From NCBI GenBank assembly GCA_902786595.1, contig CADADB010000005.1, forward strand, positions 1-64,000: a stretch of 64,000 bases of DNA, written 5' to 3'. Origin of the DNA: an uncultured Bacteroidota bacterium (GTDB taxonomy: Bacteria; Bacteroidota; Bacteroidia; Bacteroidales; WCHB1-69). The notes under the pieces are model-generated. The model was given only the letters and a program-made list of their open reading frames with translations, made no database searches and had not been told where the DNA came from. The translations under genes and the position numbers were made by a program. Each line of letters begins with the position of its first letter. Within the stretch, counting starts at the first letter, position 1. Below are positions 8,455 through 16,737 of this stretch, piece after piece.

Positions 8455-11067
8455 GTGGCAAATAAATCGAATACATCCAACATGAGGAAGTTCGCCGATT
8501 CGCAGAACGGCGGCGCGTCCAAGAAATCCTCGCGAAAGTCTGCGGCAGGAAAGAAATCGGCGTCAAAAACCTCGTCGTTTTCTTTCTGGAAGTTCATCTC
8601 AGGAGAAAAAATGATCATTTTCTATGGTGTATTGCTCATATTGTTCTCCATTTTGCTCTTCCTCTCCATCATCTCGTTCTACTTCAATGCCCATGAGAAT
8701 GTCTCTTTCATTGTGGGCGACCGCGTGCAAGAGGCCCCGAACCTTGCCAAGGGGGTGGGCGCTTCCCTTTCCTATTTCTTTATACAGTATTTCTTTGGCG
8801 TGGCATCCATAGGGTTCCCATTCCTGATACTATTATATGGTATAAGACTGGTGGCGAAACGTTCGGTCATGCCCTTGGGCAAAACCACATTCGCCGTATT
8901 CATGACTATGGCCTGGCTCTCCATCACGTTCGGGCTCATTAGCTATAACACGGACAATTCCTTCCTCGCCGGAAATTTCGGCAACTTTATATGCCAATAT
9001 TTGATCGAACATGTGGGTACCGCTTTCACCATTCTGGTGGATATCGCCCTGTTTTTCCTCATCCTTTTCTTTTGCTACGATGTCTCCTTCGCCGGTCTGT
9101 CTGGAAGAATTCAACAGTGGGTTGTTGAAAGAAGGGAACGCAAGGCGGCGAAACGCCATGCTCAGGTTGCACAGACTGTCGCTGCTTCCCGCTTCCAAAG
9201 GGAAGACCAGCCTGACCTCTATATCACCGACCACGGTACCCTTAGCGATGAATATAAACCGAAGGTCTATGATTTGGTGGATATCAAGGAGGAAGAACAG
9301 CAAGAGGAGATGGAGAAAGCCGGTGACGTGTTTGAACCCGACCAACTGTTTGAAGAAGAACAAGAGGACAATGCGGAAGACATACCATTTGATTTCGTGA
9401 ATACGAACGACATGGCGGCCGATGAATTGAGCGATGAATCGGACGATGAGTTGGGCGATGAATCGGGCGATGAATCGGGCGATGAAGAAAAGCCGCATGA
9501 GCTTACGCCGGAAGAGGTGCGTGATTTGGAACCTTACGATCCTCGCAAGGAACTTTCTCTTTTTGAGTTCCCGCCAGTGGACTTGCTGAAAGATTATCCC
9601 TATACCGCTTCCACAGAAGAGCTGATTAAGAAGGAGTTGATGGAAAATAAGGTGAGCATCGAGAAAACCCTGCTCAGTTTCGGCATTGCCATCAAGAGCA
9701 TTTCCGCGGTGGTCGGCCCGACCGTTACCCTTTACGAGATTGTCCCCAAAGAGGGCGTCCGCATCAGCAAGATCAAGAACCTGGAGGATGATATTGCGCT
9801 GAGTTTGTCAGCCCTCGGTATCCGCATCATCGCGCCTATTCCGGGACGCGGCACCATCGGCATCGAGGTGCCCAACAAGAACCCCAACATCGTCTCCATG
9901 CGCGAGATTATCAATTCGGAGAAGTTCCGTAAGAACAACTATGCCTTACCTATCGGATTGGGAAAAACCATCAACAACGAGTCGTTTGTGGTGGATTTGG
10001 CGAAGATGCCGCATTTGCTGGTCGCCGGTGCCACGGGTCAGGGTAAGTCTGTCGGTCTGAACGCCATTATCACTTCGCTGCTCTACACGAAGCATCCGTG
10101 CGAGATGAAATTCGTGCTGGTTGATCCGAAAAAGGTCGAATTCACGCTCTATTCTGTCATCGAAAACTACTATTTGGCCACGTTGCCCGACAACGGCGAT
10201 GCCATCATCACCGATACGAAGAAGGTGGTGCGCACGCTCAACTCCCTCTGTGTGGAGATGGATACTCGCTACGACCTTTTGAAGGCCGCCAAGATGCGTA
10301 ATATCAAGGAATACAACGCCAAATTCTGCGCCCGCGAGCTTTCGCCGGTGGCCGGTCACCGCTACATGCCTTACATCGTGGTGGTCATTGATGAGTTTGG
10401 CGACCTGATCATGACGGCGGGCCGCGAGGTGGAGCAGCCGTTGGCCCGTCTGGCCCAGCTGGCACGTGCCATCGGTATCCATTTGGTGATTGCCACGCAG
10501 CGTCCTTCCGTGAACATCATCACCGGCAGCATCAAGGCCAACTTCCCCGCCCGTATCGCCTTCCGCGTGCAGTCGGGTGTCGATTCCAAGACTATTCTCG
10601 ATGCCACAGGCGCCAACCAGCTCATCGGCAAGGGCGATATGCTCATCTCTACCGGCAGCGACGTGGTGCGTTTGCAATGCGCTTTCGTGGATACGCCCGA
10701 GGTGGAGAAGATAGCGGAATTCATCGAGAAACAAGAAGAGTTGCATCCGTTGCTTGAACCTTACGAACTGCCCGATGTTCCCGAACCAGGCGATGAGGGC
10801 GCTGGTCGCGGAGACGCGCCGACGAATCCTAATGAACTGGATCCCATGTTGTTAGAGGCGGCCACGTTGATTGTACAGACCCAGCAGGGTTCCACTTCCT
10901 CGATTCAGCGGAAGCTGAGTCTCGGCTACAACCGTGCCGGCCGCATCATGGACCAGCTCGAAGACCTCAAGATTGTCGGTCCCGGCAGCGGCAGCAAACC
11001 CCGCCAGGTCCTCATCAAGACAGAGGCGGAGCTAAGACAGCATTTGGCGGATTTGCAATTGTTGTAA
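8455..11067 (+). CDS. ftsK: DNA translocase FtsK/SpoIIIE
   Basis: Septal membrane-anchored DNA pump that clears chromosome ends during division. The 870-residue protein has a short basic N-terminus, four or five transmembrane helices (about 55-210), and an acidic linker with DELSDESDDELGDESGDE-type repeats near residues 322-345. The motor has Walker A GATGQGKS (about 524-531) and Walker B VVVIDEFGDLI. A C-terminal gamma winged-helix domain follows (residues about 800-865, NRAGRIMDQLEDLKIVGP). It starts at GTG 8455; an ATG nine codons on (8482) is possible. Its TAA stop is the first unit of a degenerate repeat. Confidence 0.95.
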   Translation: MANKSNTSNMRKFADSQNGGASKKSSRKSAAGKKSASKTSSFSFWKFISGEKMIIFYGVLLILFSILLFLSIISFYFNAHENVSFIVGDRVQEAPNLAKGVGASLSYFFIQYFFGVASIGFPFLILLYGIRLVAKRSVMPLGKTTFAVFMTMAWLSITFGLISYNTDNSFLAGNFGNFICQYLIEHVGTAFTILVDIALFFLILFFCYDVSFAGLSGRIQQWVVERRERKAAKRHAQVAQTVAASRFQREDQPDLYITDHGTLSDEYKPKVYDLVDIKEEEQQEEMEKAGDVFEPDQLFEEEQEDNAEDIPFDFVNTNDMAADELSDESDDELGDESGDESGDEEKPHELTPEEVRDLEPYDPRKELSLFEFPPVDLLKDYPYTASTEELIKKELMENKVSIEKTLLSFGIAIKSISAVVGPTVTLYEIVPKEGVRISKIKNLEDDIALSLSALGIRIIAPIPGRGTIGIEVPNKNPNIVSMREIINSEKFRKNNYALPIGLGKTINNESFVVDLAKMPHLLVAGATGQGKSVGLNAIITSLLYTKHPCEMKFVLVDPKKVEFTLYSVIENYYLATLPDNGDAIITDTKKVVRTLNSLCVEMDTRYDLLKAAKMRNIKEYNAKFCARELSPVAGHRYMPYIVVVIDEFGDLIMTAGREVEQPLARLAQLARAIGIHLVIATQRPSVNIITGSIKANFPARIAFRVQSGVDSKTILDATGANQLIGKGDMLISTGSDVVRLQCAFVDTPEVEKIAEFIEKQEELHPLLEPYELPDVPEPGDEGAGRGDAPTNPNELDPMLLEAATLIVQTQQGSTSSIQRKLSLGYNRAGRIMDQLEDLKIVGPGSGSKPRQVLIKTEAELRQHLADLQLL

Positions 11068-11115
11068 GACTTAAGACTTAGGACGTAAGACGTAGGACGT
11101 AGGATGTGAGATAAA
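11064..11115. repeat. Degenerate AAGACTTAGGACGT repeat after ftsK
   Basis: Tandem variants of AGACTTA and GGACGTA begin at the ftsK stop codon. The complementary phrase lies at 11197-11230, so a transcript across the spacer could pair the two runs. Confidence 0.6.
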
Positions 11116-11196
11116 TGGAGTATTAGAATAAACGATTAGAGTAAGAAATGAAATACGAAGGACTTTTTGTCGAATTTCAAGACACAACCGTGGGCC

Positions 11197-11230
11197 CCCA
11201 AAGTCTTAAGTCTTACGTCTCAAGTCTAAC
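11197..11230. repeat. Degenerate AAGTCTTACGTCT repeat before tlyA
   Basis: Units AAGTCTT, ACGTCTC, AAGTCTA lie just before tlyA. They are roughly the reverse complement of 11064-11115 and resemble 6370-6397. Confidence 0.6.
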
Positions 11231-11239
11231 ATCTTTATT

Positions 11240-12040
11240 ATGCGATTAGACAAATATCTTACCGACAACAACTTCTTTCCTTCCCGGGAGAAGGCGCAGA
11301 CCGCCATCAAGCACGAGACGGTGATGGTGGACGGGCGCATTGTGACGAAAGCGTCCATGGACATCACGGAGTCGATGCGTGTGGAGGTGATAGACCTTTT
11401 CAACAAGTATGTGAGCATGGGCGGGTTGAAGTTGGAGAAGGCCATCAAGGATTTCGGGTTGGATTTTGCGGGGAAGACGGTGTTGGACATCGGGGCTTCC
11501 ACGGGCGGTTTCACGGACTGCGCCTTGCAGCACGGCGCCGCATCGGTCACCGCTGTCGATGTGGGCACAGCCCAATTGGTCGAGCAGTTGCGGAATCATC
11601 CCAAGGTGACGGTTTTTGAAAACAAGGATTTCCGTGAACTTACAATAGAAGATGTTGACAATCAGAAGTTTGACTTTATCGTTTCCGATGTCTCGTTCAT
11701 TTCGTTGACCTATATTATACCCCATATAGACCCATTTTTGAAACCAGACGGACAGATGATGTTCCTCATCAAGCCGCAGTTTGAGGCCGGTCCCTCTTTT
11801 CTGAACAAGTCGGGCATTGTGAAGGATGAAAAAGGGTATAAGACCGCTATCCAGAAGGTGGTGAACGAGGCAATGAATTATCGGTATTATCTGCATGGAC
11901 TCTCCATTTCCACGCTTTTCGAAAAGCATAAGAACGTTGAATTTCTGGCGTTGTTCAGCCGAGAAGTCCAACGTTATATGCCCGATTACAATAGGCTGTT
12001 TTTGGATGTGAAGGAGCTCCGGAAACAATGTGGAAACTAA
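11240..12040 (+). CDS. tlyA: TlyA-family rRNA 2'-O-methyltransferase
   Basis: A 266-residue protein with an N-terminal S4 RNA-binding domain (RLDKYLTDNNFFPSREKAQ, residues about 2-60) and an FtsJ-like SAM methyltransferase domain. The latter has motif I VLDIGASTGGFTDCAL (about 88-103) and a DFIVSDVSFISL motif. TlyA enzymes 2'-O-methylate rRNA, and some homologues were first annotated as haemolysins. Length and domain order are normal. The gene stands alone between two repeat-rich spacers and faces the convergent PIN toxin gene, with stops 4 bp apart. Confidence 0.92.
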   Translation: MRLDKYLTDNNFFPSREKAQTAIKHETVMVDGRIVTKASMDITESMRVEVIDLFNKYVSMGGLKLEKAIKDFGLDFAGKTVLDIGASTGGFTDCALQHGAASVTAVDVGTAQLVEQLRNHPKVTVFENKDFRELTIEDVDNQKFDFIVSDVSFISLTYIIPHIDPFLKPDGQMMFLIKPQFEAGPSFLNKSGIVKDEKGYKTAIQKVVNEAMNYRYYLHGLSISTLFEKHKNVEFLALFSREVQRYMPDYNRLFLDVKELRKQCGN

Positions 12041-12044
12041 TCAG

Positions 12045-12464
12045 CTATGCTTCCAATAGTTTAAGTCCGTATTTTCTGTAGTGCGGGAATTTTGAATCAT
12101 GGCTTATGATAGTTGCTTTGTTGGCAATGCTGTTAGCAATTATCACTCTGTCAATCATATCGGAATGTTTCTTCCCGTTGATTGTAAGAATGGGAATCTC
12201 TTCCAGCACCTCATAGGTCTTTTCTGAGATATAATCTAATTCTACGTTTATTGAATTAAGGGCCTTGTGCAATGCTTTTACGCCGCCGGGAATTTTGATT
12301 TTACCCAACAGATTTAAGTGGGTTAGCTCCAACAGTACAAAATCTGAAGTAAAATATATGTTGCCGTTCGGATATAAAATCTCGTCCCTCAAATTAGGGT
12401 CTAATTTGGGGTCTTCACTCACAAGCCAGTATGCAATATGGGTGTCCAAAAGGTATCTTGCCAT
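12045..12464 (-). CDS. PIN-domain toxin (VapC-like ribonuclease)
   Basis: A 139-residue PIN-domain protein. The first acidic residue is in YLLDTHIAYWL (about 5-13), then FVLLELTHL (Glu), then DMIDRVIIANSIA (Asp) and IISHDSKF (Asp), giving the four-acid active site of these metal-dependent RNases. It starts 1 bp after the stop of a very small basic gene that would be its antitoxin. The same promoter (minus-strand TATCTTTG at 12616-12609) should drive both. Confidence 0.88.
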   Translation of the reverse strand: MARYLLDTHIAYWLVSEDPKLDPNLRDEILYPNGNIYFTSDFVLLELTHLNLLGKIKIPGGVKALHKALNSINVELDYISEKTYEVLEEIPILTINGKKHSDMIDRVIIANSIANKATIISHDSKFPHYRKYGLKLLEA

Positions 12465-12465
12465 A

Positions 12466-12585
12466 TCAGTTGAGATTGAAAGGGTCTAAAACCAGTTCTT
12501 TACAACCTTTGATGAACTTGAATTCCTTTTTTGATTTCTTTCCCGTGTTGTGGGAAATTACTTTTTTTGCTTTCTTTGGTGCCAT
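12466..12585 (-). CDS. Putative 39-residue antitoxin of the PIN toxin
   Basis: A short ORF of 39 codons (MAPKKAKKVISHNTGKKSK at the start, DPFNLN at the end), very rich in Lys. It ends 1 bp before the PIN gene and begins 23 bp after a good -7 box. Position and coupling argue for an antitoxin. It is shorter than usual VapB proteins and has no recognisable DNA-binding domain, so it may only cover the toxin. That it is translated is an inference. Confidence 0.6.
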   Translation of the reverse strand: MAPKKAKKVISHNTGKKSKKEFKFIKGCKELVLDPFNLN

Positions 12586-12608
12586 AATATTTCAATTTTT
12601 AGACGCGG

Positions 12609-12616
12609 CAAAGATA
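12609..12616 (-). promoter_or_regulatory. -7 box of the PIN toxin-antitoxin pair
   Basis: TATCTTTG followed by GCCGCGT on the minus strand. It is a strong match to the window's promoter consensus and lies 23 bp before the small basic gene. Confidence 0.65.
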
Positions 12617-12698
12617 TAAAATTTTTAATTCGGTTTAATAAAAAATTTTATGATTATTTTTTATCGTCCTTCATTCTGCTCTCATCATTAAAAAAATG

Positions 12699-12706
12699 TA
12701 TCTTTG
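12699..12706 (+). promoter_or_regulatory. -7 box of dnaE
   Basis: TATCTTTG lies 45 bp before the dnaE ATG and diverges from the toxin-antitoxin promoter. Confidence 0.6.
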
Positions 12707-12751
12707 CCTTTTACCTATACAGGCATTCATCCTAATAAAAAACCATTGACT

Positions 12752-15700
12752 ATGAGCAAGTTTACACACCTTCATGTGCATACGCAGTATTCTATCCTGG
12801 ACGGCATGTCCGACATCACCGCTTTGGTGGACAAATGTCTCGCCAACGGCATGAATTCCTTGGCTATTACGGACCACGGAGTGATGTACGGCATCAAGGA
12901 GTTTTCCGATGTGGTCGGCAAGAAGAACGGGAAGGTGAAGGATGAAATCAAGGCGTTGGAAAAGCAGTTAGGAGAGTTGACGGATGAAGCGGAAATCGCG
13001 GAATGCCAGCAGAAAATCGCGGATTTGAAACAGAAAATCTTTAAACCGATTTTCGGTTGCGAGGCATACGTGGCTCGTAAGACCAACACCAATCCGGAGG
13101 GTAGCCGTCTGGTGCATGAGCATAAGGAGAACGGCAGTGGTTATCACCTGATTCTACTGGCCAAGAATGAGAAAGGATATCACAACCTTTGCAAGATTAT
13201 TTCACTGGCGTGGATTGACGGCAAATACTACCGTCCGCGCATCGACCGCGCCCTTTTGGAGGAGTATCATGAGGGGTTGATTGTCTCCTCCGCATGTCTC
13301 GCCGGCGAGGTTCCGAAAAACATCACCGATGGCAATTACGAAAAAGCCAAAGAGGCGGTGTTGTGGTTCAAAAGCATCTTTGGTGATGACTACTATCTTG
13401 AATTACAGCGACATAAGACGGACAAACCGGGCGGAGACCGTAGCGTCTATGAGCAGCAGAAAATTGCCAACGAAGGGATTTTGCGGCTGGCGGCGGAGAC
13501 CAACACGAAAGTGATTGCCACGAACGACGTCCACTTTGTGAACGAGGAGGATGGCGAGGCACACGACCGGCTGATTTGCCTCAGTACGGGCAAGAAATAC
13601 GAGGACACCGACCGTATGCACTACACCAAGCAGGAGTGGCTGAAGACGCCTGCGGAGATGGCCGCCATCTTCGAGGATGTGCCCGAGGCGTTGACCAACA
13701 CGCAGGAGATTGTCGATAAAGTGGAGACATACGCGCTGAAACACGCCCCTATCATGCCGATGTTTGAGATTCCCGAGGAGTTCGGAACAGTGGAAAGCTA
13801 CAAGCAGCGTTTTTCTGAAGAAGATCTCCGTGCCGAGTTCGAGAGCGGAGAGGGTGGGGAAGGCCGCATCGAGAAATTGGGCGGTCTGGAGCGCGTCTAT
13901 CGTATCAAATTGGAGGCCGACTACCTGAAAAAGCTGACCATGGAGGGTGCCGTGCAGCGTTACGGCGATCCCGTGGATCCTGAAATCCTGGAACGCATCG
14001 AGTTCGAGTTGAGCGTGATGCGCAACATGGGTTTCCCGGGCTACTTCCTCATCGTGCAGGATTTCATCGCGGCGGCCCGCAAAATGGGCGTCTCCGTGGG
14101 TCCGGGACGTGGCTCCGCTGCCGGATCGGTGGTCGCCTACTGCTTGAGAATCACCGACGTGGATCCCCTCAAATACGACCTTCTGTTCGAGCGTTTCCTC
14201 AACCCCGACCGTATTTCCCTCCCCGATATCGATGTCGATTTCGATGATGAGGGACGTTATAAGATTCTCAACTGGATTATCCAAAAATACGGCAAGGAGA
14301 AGGTGGCGCACATCATCACCTACGGCACCATGGCCACCAAATCGAGCTTGAAAGATGTGGCCCGCGTGCACGACCTGCCTATCCCCGAGTCTGACCGGCT
14401 CACAAAGATGATTCCGGTCAAGCTGCCGGAAGACCCGAAGACGCACAAGGCCCCGAAGGTGAACATCAAGAACTGTCTGGCGAATGTGCCGGAGTTCAAG
14501 GCCGCTTACGACGGCAATCCGAAACTTCATGACATCATCGACTACGCCTCCCAGCTGGAAGGCACAGTGCGTCAGGTGGGTATCCACGCTTGCGGTGTCA
14601 TCATCGGCGCCGACGATCTAACCAAGTTCGCCCCGCTTTCCACCGTGGAGGACAAAGAGGCGAAAGAGGACATCATCGTCACGCAGTACGAAGGTTCGGT
14701 CATTGAGGATGTGGGACTCATCAAAATGGACTTCCTCGGGCTCTCCACCCTTACTATCCTCAAGGAGGCCATCTCCAACATCAAGAAATCCAAAGGAATA
14801 GACATTGACATTGACCATATTCCGTTGGACGACCCGCTTACGTACCAGCTCTTCTGCGATGGCGACACGGTGGGTACGTTCCAGTTTGAATCCGGCGGTA
14901 TGCAGAAGTACTTGCGAGAGCTGCAACCCTCTACGTTTGAGGACCTTATCGCTATGAACGCCCTCTACCGCCCGGGTCCTATGGATTACATCCCGCAGTT
15001 CATTGACCGCAAACAGGGTCGCGAGCCCATTGTCTATGATATCCCCGTGATGGAGAAATACCTGAAGGACACGTACGGCATCACCGTCTATCAAGAGCAG
15101 GTGATGTTACTGTCGCGTTTGTTGGCCAACTTCACCCGTGGCGAGTCCGACACGTTGCGTAAGGCGATGGGTAAGAAGCTGAAAGACAAGCTGGATGCGT
15201 TGAAACCCAAGTTTATCGATGGCGGCAAGGCCAACGGTCACGACGAGAAGACGTTGGAGAAGATCTGGGCAGACTGGGAGAAGTTCGCCTCGTATGCCTT
15301 CAACAAGTCGCATGCCACCTGCTATTCGTGGGTCGCCTACCAAACGGCCTATCTCAAAGCGCATTACCGCGCCGAGTTCATGGCCGCTAACTTGACGAAC
15401 AGCGTCACGGACATCAAGAAGATCACCGTTTTCATTGACGACTGCCAGAAGAGTGGCATCACCGTCAAGGGACCGGATATCAACGAGTCGGACGAGACGT
15501 TCACCGTCAACAAAGACGGCGATATCCGTTTCGGATTGGCGGCGTTGAAGGGTGTCGGTTTCAGTGCGGCGAGCAGCATCGTGGAGGAGCGCAACGCCCA
15601 CGGTCCATACACCAGCATCATGGACTTCTTCGAGCGGGTGAACCTCGGCAGCTGCAACAAGCGCTGTCTTGAATCGTTGGCCTACGCCGGCGCTTTCGAC

Positions 15701-16576
15701 TGTTTCCCCGATGTCCACCGGGCGCAGTATTTCATTGTCAACGACAAAGGCCGCAACACCATTGACCTGCTCATTTCAAGAGCCACCGCCAAGGAGAAAA
15801 ACGCTTCGCAGATAGACATGTTCGCGGAGATGTCGGGCGATGGCGGCGGTGCGGTGGAGGATTCCTTCACCTTCCCGCAGTGCGACCCGTGGAACTACTA
15901 CGATCAGCTCAAATACGAAAAAGAGGTGGCGGGCTTCTTCATTTCGGGCCATCCGCTGAAAGAGTACCAGGTGATTATCGACAGTTTCTCGAATACGGAG
16001 CTCTCGCAGTTGGATGACACGGATTTCCTGTCCCACACGGTGCAGGGCGGCAAAGGGTTGATGTTCGCGGGCATCGTGAGCAGCGTCATGAGCGGGGTGA
16101 GCAAAACTGGAAACCCTTACGGCAAAGTGGTTTTGGAGGATTACAATGGTACTTGGACGTGGTTCCTGCGCGGTTCCAACTTCGAGAAATACGAGTGGCT
16201 GCTGAAGGTCGGCAACCGCATTTTCGTCAATGCTTCCGTGAAGCAGAACTCCTGGAAAGACAAGGTCACCCAGCAGGAAGTGGTGCGTTACGACATCAAT
16301 CCCGTCTATATCTATCCGTTGAACGAAGTCTATGAGAAGATGTGCAAGGGGGTGCAGCTGCAGCTGCAATTGGGGGACATTACCGGCGCGTTGGCCCTGC
16401 AAATCAAGGATATGTTGGACAAATATTCCGGCAAGACCCCGTTCAACATCCGCATTTACGAAAAAGGCAAGGTGTTCTACACCGACTTCTTCAACTTCGC
16501 CGCGAAGGTCGATCCCGAGAAGTTTGTGCATAACTTCTCGTTGCCGGCGGAGTATAAGATGGTGTTGGAGGGGTGA
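12752..16576 (+). CDS. dnaE: DNA polymerase III subunit alpha
   Basis: Replicative polymerase catalytic subunit, 1274 residues. The N-terminal PHP domain starts SKFTHLHVHTQYSILDGM. The polymerase core has FPGYFLIVQDFI, GPGRGSAAGS (about 450-460) and the catalytic acidic motif LPDIDVDFDDEGR (about 489-501). A helix-hairpin-helix region (GLAALKGVG, about 928-936) and a C-terminal OB-fold follow. The ATG at 12752 is chosen because it begins the PHP domain; 16 upstream in-frame codons lie just after the -7 box. It marks the right edge of the left core region. Confidence 0.97.
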   Translation: MSKFTHLHVHTQYSILDGMSDITALVDKCLANGMNSLAITDHGVMYGIKEFSDVVGKKNGKVKDEIKALEKQLGELTDEAEIAECQQKIADLKQKIFKPIFGCEAYVARKTNTNPEGSRLVHEHKENGSGYHLILLAKNEKGYHNLCKIISLAWIDGKYYRPRIDRALLEEYHEGLIVSSACLAGEVPKNITDGNYEKAKEAVLWFKSIFGDDYYLELQRHKTDKPGGDRSVYEQQKIANEGILRLAAETNTKVIATNDVHFVNEEDGEAHDRLICLSTGKKYEDTDRMHYTKQEWLKTPAEMAAIFEDVPEALTNTQEIVDKVETYALKHAPIMPMFEIPEEFGTVESYKQRFSEEDLRAEFESGEGGEGRIEKLGGLERVYRIKLEADYLKKLTMEGAVQRYGDPVDPEILERIEFELSVMRNMGFPGYFLIVQDFIAAARKMGVSVGPGRGSAAGSVVAYCLRITDVDPLKYDLLFERFLNPDRISLPDIDVDFDDEGRYKILNWIIQKYGKEKVAHIITYGTMATKSSLKDVARVHDLPIPESDRLTKMIPVKLPEDPKTHKAPKVNIKNCLANVPEFKAAYDGNPKLHDIIDYASQLEGTVRQVGIHACGVIIGADDLTKFAPLSTVEDKEAKEDIIVTQYEGSVIEDVGLIKMDFLGLSTLTILKEAISNIKKSKGIDIDIDHIPLDDPLTYQLFCDGDTVGTFQFESGGMQKYLRELQPSTFEDLIAMNALYRPGPMDYIPQFIDRKQGREPIVYDIPVMEKYLKDTYGITVYQEQVMLLSRLLANFTRGESDTLRKAMGKKLKDKLDALKPKFIDGGKANGHDEKTLEKIWADWEKFASYAFNKSHATCYSWVAYQTAYLKAHYRAEFMAANLTNSVTDIKKITVFIDDCQKSGITVKGPDINESDETFTVNKDGDIRFGLAALKGVGFSAASSIVEERNAHGPYTSIMDFFERVNLGSCNKRCLESLAYAGAFDCFPDVHRAQYFIVNDKGRNTIDLLISRATAKEKNASQIDMFAEMSGDGGGAVEDSFTFPQCDPWNYYDQLKYEKEVAGFFISGHPLKEYQVIIDSFSNTELSQLDDTDFLSHTVQGGKGLMFAGIVSSVMSGVSKTGNPYGKVVLEDYNGTWTWFLRGSNFEKYEWLLKVGNRIFVNASVKQNSWKDKVTQQEVVRYDINPVYIYPLNEVYEKMCKGVQLQLQLGDITGALALQIKDMLDKYSGKTPFNIRIYEKGKVFYTDFFNFAAKVDPEKFVHNFSLPAEYKMVLEG

Positions 16577-16582
16577 TGTGAC

Positions 16583-16609
16583 GGTTGCAATGGTTACAAA
16601 AATGCAACC
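16583..16609 (+). terminator. Possible terminator hairpin after dnaE
   Basis: GGTTGCA and TGCAACC can form a 7-bp stem just after the dnaE stop. There is no following T-run, so Rho-independent termination is doubtful. Confidence 0.35.
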
Positions 16610-16641
16610 GGCGAAGCAAAAGTGGTGGCGAGAGTGTTGAT

Positions 16642-16688
16642 TGCTACTCGCAATCATGTCATTTATGTTGATTAATATCCTATATTTG
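16642..16688 (+). promoter_or_regulatory. Island operator plus promoter of the addBA-like operon
   Basis: TGCTACTCGCA (16642-16652), a 28-bp gap, then the -7 box TATATTTG (16681-16688) followed by GCCGCG. The same arrangement recurs at seven other island sites. By position, the site centre would be near -46, which is typical of an activator site. Confidence 0.7.
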
Positions 16689-16737
16689 CCGCGCCAAATC
16701 ACAGAAATGATCAATCTACCGAAAATCATATCCAGAT

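Noticed and set aside
13403-16729. Several long minus-strand ORFs opposite dnaE
   Set aside because: His/Val-rich shadows produced by codon bias of dnaE; no start region or promoter.
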